A DNA stretch of 64,000 bases from positions 62,001 through 126,000 of the forward strand of contig JARBJD010000191.1 of NCBI GenBank assembly GCA_033064195.1, read 5' to 3'. A program made the translations under genes and the position numbers. Positions 58,712 through 64,000 of the stretch are shown piece by piece. The notes under the pieces are model-generated. The model was not told where the DNA came from and did not search any database. It was given only the letters and a program-made list of their open reading frames with translations. Every line of letters starts with the position of its first letter. Positions within the stretch are counted from its first letter, which is position 1. The DNA is from Blattamonas nauphoetae (Eukaryota; Preaxostyla; Oxymonadida).

Positions 58712-58967
58712 ATCAGTACCTGTGTATGCACGATATGTCGATAATTAATGAACACAGATTGAATTGTGATTGTGTTGTGGGGATTTGATCGAGTTTTCAT
58801 ATCATAAAATGGAGTAATCAGGATTTAATTTGCCTTACTCAACATATATGAATTTTTTCAAACAATATCTGTGAACAATTGAGGAGATACGTTCGATCCT
58901 AATTCTACCGAATGCCTCAATGCATCAGATCAAAACTATCGTCCTCCAGGAGTAGATCTTGAGTAAA
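58712..58967. promoter_or_regulatory. Divergent intergenic region, NOT4 / ABCC transporter
   Basis: 256 bp between two start codons pointing apart, AT-rich toward the NOT4 side. Shared promoter function is inferred from position only; no motif identified. Confidence 0.4.
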
Positions 58968-61900
58968 ATGGCAAACTCAACCGATCAAATGTCAAAACCA
59001 ATCGAAAAAGTGTCTCCTATGGAGACTATCTCCCTCTCTCGATCTTCTAATGACTCAATAAAGTTCTCAGAGTTGTCCAAAGAGGAATTCATTCGGAAAC
59101 CATGCCTTGAGGAGCAGCATAACTGCTGTTTCAATCTATTCTTCTGTTTCTACTTCCCCTTTATCTGCCATTGCAAGGGTCTGACGGACACAGACATCTA
59201 CGAATGCCATTCTGAGGACAAAGCAGAAACCATGTCAAGCATTGTCAAGAAAAACTGGGACCCTCAAGTAACAGACTATCTCAAACTTAAAACCGAGTTC
59301 GATACAGCTATCGCTGAAGGACGACAGTATCGTTCACATCTCTCATTTCTTTCTCTTCTTCATTTTAGAACAACTGGAAAACCACCGAAACCCCCAAGTA
59401 TACTCAGACTGATCGCTCTTGATGCTGCAGGATACCGTGTTGTCATTGGCGTTGTGACTCAAATGATCTACTACGGTTTCCTCATTGTCCAGCCTGCCAT
59501 GATGCAACTAGTCCTTCGTGCCATCGAAAATCGAGATCGTGATCCATCTGTTGGCTTTCCATACGCTCCAGGAATCATTCTGATATTAGCCCCGTTCTTG
59601 AGCTTCTTTTTCGAGGCTCTTTCGATCAGGATGTATTTCCATTATATGGTCGCTTGTCGAGCCATGCTCATTGGAAAGATCTTCGACAAAACATTGAATT
59701 TGAATATCAGTGCCCAGTCCAACATTGACACGGGAAGAATGATCTCCTTAGTTTCATCTGACTCGATGATCATCGGCAACAGCATCTGGCAGATCTTCTA
59801 CACCTCCCTCGTGCCCCTCCAGCTGATCGTGCCTCTCATTTTGGTGATTATTAACTTCAGAGTGAGTGCCTATGTCTCGATCGGTGTCCTCCTCATCTTC
59901 ATCCCCCTCTCCACCTTCTTTATGGGATTGTCTGGGAAAGCCATCCATCGCTACATGACCCACGGTGACGCCCGCATGAAGATCTCCAACGAGACCTTCC
60001 AAGGCATCCGTGTTGTGAAGTTCTCTGGACTCGAATCTGTCTTCACCGACAACATCAAGCAAGCCAGGGCCAAGCAAAACACCGACTCAGCCTGGTTCGT
60101 CCTTTGGAGCCACGTTTCCCACTCGATTGTCCGAAACCTCTCGCAGGCCGTCAACGGAGCCACTTTCACAACATTTGTGCACATCAACGGTGTGGACCGA
60201 TCAGAATTCGGGTCTCGCGTGATTCCGAACTTTGGGTATCTGAATTACAGCACAAACGAGGCCAACCAATTTCCGTACTATTTCCAAACACTCACTCTCA
60301 TCTATTACGCGACACAGAGGATCAAGCAGTTCCTTCTTCTCCCCGAAATGAAACATGAAGTCCGAAACCCTCCTAAAGATGCAAATATTGTGCTGCAGTT
60401 TAACGACGCCAGCTTCAAATGGCCGGACCCTCCAGAAATCCTCAAAACTGAAGATGAAAAAGAGGTCATCGCAAAAGACGAGGAAGCCAAACTGAAGGAC
60501 CAAAACAGACGAGAAGACAAGGTCCCTGAAGAGATGCAAGAGATGAAAGAAACACCTCCATCTTCACTCCACAAGCCATCAACCCTCTCGCTTCTCCGTC
60601 ACCTGACACCCACTCAAATGGAAGCGATCCAGACCAGCCTCCTTCTTCGCCCACATCCAACGCGGCTCCTGCCTCGTCTGCCACTCCTGCTGTCGGACAA
60701 CAGCTTTCTCTCAGCAATCTGAACGTGTCCATCCAGAAAGGTTCACTGACGATGGTTGTGGGAGGAGTGGGAAGCGGAAAGTCGTCGTTCGGAGCGGCAG
60801 TGATTGGCGAGATCGAGCAGGTCGAAGGAAATGTGGATGTGAAAGGGTCAATCGCCTTCTGCCCGCAAACCCCGTGGATCACGAACAACACTGTCAGAGG
60901 AAACATTGTCTTCGGATCGTCCTTCGATGAACGGAAGTACCTCAACACAGTCCGATCGTGTGCGCTCGTCTCTGATCTCAAGATGCTCTCGTCTGGCGAC
61001 CAGACTGCGATCGGAGAGAAGGGGGTGAATCTGAGTGGAGGACAGAAAGCGAGAATCCAGCTGGCTCGTGCTGTTTATTCTGACCGAGACATTTACTTGC
61101 TCGACGACCCACTGTCTGCAGTTGATGCCCATGTTGGTCGATATCTGATGGAGGAATGCATCACTGGTGTTCTGAAAGGGAAGACAGTGATTCTGATGAC
61201 GAACCAGTTGCAGTTCCTCAACCGGGCGGACAATGTAATTCTGCTCAATCGCGGAAATGTCGTCGCGCAAGGCACGTACGCTCAGCTGAAAGAGAAAGCT
61301 ATCAACTTCGACAAATACATCACCAAAATGGACAAGGACGAACCACCAAACGAAGCGACGCCCGCTCTCTCCCCTTCACCGATCACTCAGCCCACAGAGA
61401 TCACTCTCGCTGATGTTGAAACCGGAGCAGACTCTGCCGCTGGAAAGCAGCTCCTGACGGAAGAGGAGATGGGATCAGGCTCAATCAACATGTCGCTGTA
61501 TTGCAGCTACCTCACTTCATTCTTTCCCATCGCCGTCGTGCCTCTCTTCTTCGTTGTCTGTCTTCTGGCTGAAAGTGTCCCTGTCTTTCAAACGTACTGG
61601 CTCTCCATCATTCCCTCCAACACCGTCTTCCCCGCCATCGACTACAAATGGAAGATCAACATGTACTCCCTTCTCTGCGTCGTCGGCCTCGTCTTCTTCC
61701 TCGTCCGTGCATGCTTCCTCGGAGCTGGAACGAAGCGGTCCACTCGCATTGTCCACGATCGGCTGCTTGACCACGTCATTCACTGCCCGCCGTCCTTCTT
61801 CGACACCACTCCGATGGGACGGATCCTGAACAGGTTCACAGGCGATCTGTCGCAGGTGGATCAGAACCTGCTGTACTTCTTCATGGCTGTCATCAATTAT

Positions 61901-63345
61901 TGGATCGCGATGTTTGGACAGCTCATCATCATTGGACTGCAGACTCCCATCTTCCTCGCCGTCGGTCTCCCCATCCTCCTCGTTCTCCTTGTCATCCTTG
62001 TCCTCTACACAAAAACAGCACGAGACATCCAACGCTTGGACGGCATTGCTCGCTCGCCTGTCATGACACTCTACTCAGAAAGCATCTCCGGCGCTGGCCT
62101 CGTCACCATCCGAGCCTACCATCAGCAAGACGTGTGGAGGAAGCGATTCTTCGATGCTGTTGATCAGTGGACTTGCCGTTCGTTCCTCTTCTCTGTCGGG
62201 AAAAACTGGAGTGAGCTGTACGCGTCGATGATCAGCACGTGCTTCATGGCCGGTGTGGTTGTGTTTGGGTGGAATTTCATGAACAGCGCACAACTCGGCG
62301 TGTGTGTGATGGCTGCCATGACATACAGTCACCTGTCGACGTACCTCGTCCACATGACCGCTGATCTCGACGCCAAAATGACAAGTTTTGAGAGAGTTCG
62401 CTTCTACTCCACGAAACTGCCGCAGGAAACCAAAATCTCGTCTGTCACTCCTCCTCCCGAATGGCCACAGAAGGGACAGATCCAGTTTGACCACGTCACG
62501 TTCAGATATCGCCCGGGACTGCCCTTCGTGCTCACAGACATCAACCTCGACATCGCAGGAGGAGAGAAGTTGGGAGTGTGTGGACGGACAGGAGCTGGAA
62601 AGTCGTCGCTCCTCTTCGCTCTCTTCCGCCTCGTCGAACTCGACCCTGCACTCGCTCCGAAGATGCTCGACATCGACACAGGCCTTCCAATCAAGACCGA
62701 CCCCACCGAAGCCCCGAACAGTGGGCGAGTGTTGATTGACGGCGTGGACATCTCGAAGGTCGAGTTGTCTCGTGTGAGGAAGGCGATCGCGATCATCCCG
62801 CAAGACCCCACTCTCTTCGCAGGAACAGTCCGGTACAACTTGGATCTCGTCTCCAAATGCACCGACGATCGCATCTGGGAAGTGCTGGACATGGTTGAGA
62901 TGCACGAGGTGATTGCTGGTCTTCAATATGGCCTCGATTCTCAAGTGGCGGAAGGAGGAAGCAATTTCTCGGCCGGACAGAGGCAACTTTTATGTTTTGG
63001 ACGAGCGATCTTGAACAACTGCAAGATTATCGTGCTCGATGAAGCCACGGCAAGTGTTGACGTGGACTCCGACGCGAAGATCCAACGAACAATCAGGGAA
63101 CACTTTGTCGACAAAACGTTAATCGTGATTGCCCACAGACTGAACACGATTTTGGACTCAGACCGCATTCTGGTATTCGCTTCTTCCCCTCTTTACTCTC
63201 ATCTCTTCCTCCTTCCTCTTTCATCGTCTTCTTCTCCTCGCAGGTCATGGAAGCTGGACAGGTCGCTGAGATTGACTCGCCCAGCACACTCAAATCCAAC
63301 TCATCTTCTGCCCTCAATGCTCTCATTCACAGTCTCGAACATTGA
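58968..63345 (+). CDS. ABCC (MRP)-type ABC transporter
   Basis: Full transporter of about 1400 residues with layout TMD1-NBD1-TMD2-NBD2, no TMD0, usual for short ABCC exporters of conjugates or drugs. ATG at 58968 (MANSTDQMSK). An in-frame 42-nt intron lies at 59327-59368 and a 71-nt intron at 63173-63243, after which the C-terminus reads VMEAGQVAEIDSPSTL. NBD1 has Walker A GGVGSGKSS, signature NLSGGQKAR, Walker B IYLLDDPLSAVD and H-loop VILMTNQLQF, where the usual His is Asn as in many ABCC proteins. NBD2 has GRTGAGKSS, NFSAGQRQ, KIIVLDEATASVD and IVIAHRLN. The frame changes by two between 60540 and 60720, inside an extra disordered insert of NBD1. A small intron there (for example GTCACC...GATCCAG, 35 nt) or a real frameshift would explain it; I cannot tell which. 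Confidence 0.9.
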
Positions 63346-63572
63346 TGTTATTTAATGTCAAGTCTGTGACCGGATGGAAATATCTCTCGAATACACGGCC
63401 TCAATGCGCACTTCATGGTTGTGAGTGTGCTGTTTGTGTGGGGTCTCATGTGTTCCGAGATTGAATTGATATTCATTCCATATAATGAGCATGTCGATGT
63501 TCTGTTTGACCGGATCATTTTTATACGATATACTGATGTATTGAATAAGTGTTCATTGGACAAAAACAATCA
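63346..63572. other. Intergenic spacer, ABC transporter to MFS gene
   Basis: 227 bp between two plus-strand genes. No motif recognised beyond a generally AT-rich 3' half. Confidence 0.35.
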
Positions 63573-64000
63573 ATGGGTAAGATGGCGACAACTCCAGAAG
63601 AACAACAATCACTCCTTCCTCAGACCAAGAAAGGAGCTCCTTCTGCGTACCGATGGCTCGTCCTCTTCATCACGAGCATGCTTGGATTCGGAGGGTTTCC
63701 TCTCTTCACAACCTCTCAAACTGCTCTCTCTTCCATGTAGGTACTATGTATACGATGTTCTCCCAACAATTCAAATCGATCTGTCTTCTGCCATGCACTT
63801 GAATGGTTTTCAATCTTTTCTCTCATCCATTCACATTTCAATCCTACAAACAAAGATGTCCAATACAGTGTCTTCTATATGGCATACAGTTGGACTAACT
63901 GCGTCTTTGTATACTCTTTCTCTTATTCATTATATCTTGTGTTTATTTCCTTTCTGGAATCACACTTTAGTGTTTGATTGGTGGTCCACTCGTCGATCGA
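63573..64000 (+). CDS. MFSD1-like major facilitator transporter, 5' part
   Basis: The gene runs off the window. Start MGKMATTPEEQQSLLPQ has a dileucine-type acidic N-terminus (SLLPQ after EEQQ), as in lysosomal MFSD1-like carriers. Introns are 63695-63740 (46 nt), 63806-63855 (50) and 63903-63970 (68), all frame-restoring. The spliced product reads YRWLVLFITSMLGFGG then YYVYDVLPTIQIDL, then NDVQYSVFYMAYSW, TNC and LIGGPLVDR. That is TM1, the first loop, and the start of TM2 with the G-x-L-x-D-R motif of the major facilitator superfamily. Substrate unknown; MFSD1 in animals exports dipeptides from lysosomes. About 93 residues are visible. Confidence 0.75.

Noticed and set aside
1-64000. tRNA, rRNA, CRISPR or operon-like features
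   Set aside because: I looked for cloverleaf-like and repeat-spacer patterns by eye and saw none. Absence is not proven; tRNAscan-SE and Infernal would be decisive.

Overview
The window looks like nuclear DNA of an intron-rich protist. The genes are spliced, many introns are extremely short (about thirty were placed by hand and eight of them are 31-32 nt), and 5' splice sites are usually GTWT-like (GTTTG, GTATT, GTATC). Large housekeeping genes sit beside decayed families of SPRY (B30.2) genes. A metamonad such as an oxymonad (Blattamonas-like Preaxostyla) fits, but this is inference from gene style; no rRNA or other taxonomic marker is present.

The left third (1-20.9 kb) is gene-poor and repeat-rich. 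It holds a 30-bp minisatellite followed by C-rich arrays (2.0-2.8 kb), a spliced DDE-transposase-like gene on the minus strand (3.3-5.4 kb), five decaying SPRY copies (5.8-14.9 kb), a broken tyrosine-phosphatase-like pseudogene (7.4-8.7 kb), a pogo/Tc-type transposase tail next to a 471-bp TIR element with TA target duplications (16.1-16.8 kb), and an 887-bp foldback element with Tc1/mariner-like ends (18.45-19.34 kb).

The right two thirds (20.9-64 kb) are dense with large, intact-looking genes. In order they are: a TENT4/Trf4-like non-canonical poly(A) polymerase (-), a small coiled-coil protein (-), a ~2475-residue helical protein that may be Nup205/Nup192 (-), a transportin-type karyopherin (-), cyclophilin (-), a type II P-type cation ATPase (+), a UBR-type N-recognin E3 ligase (+), a cyclin-fold protein (+), a multipass membrane protein (-), a NOT4/CNOT4 E3 ligase with a very long Q-rich tail (-), an ABCC-type ABC transporter (+), and the start of an MFSD1-like MFS transporter running off the end (+).

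Exon structures were checked by frame. The summed exons of the polymerase, helical protein, transportin, cyclophilin, ATPase, UBR and NOT4 genes are all multiples of three. Functional themes are mRNA tail and turnover control (TENT4, NOT4), nucleocytoplasmic transport (transportin, possible Nup205), protein degradation (UBR, NOT4) and membrane transport. The genes are ordinary independent eukaryotic units, not an operon.
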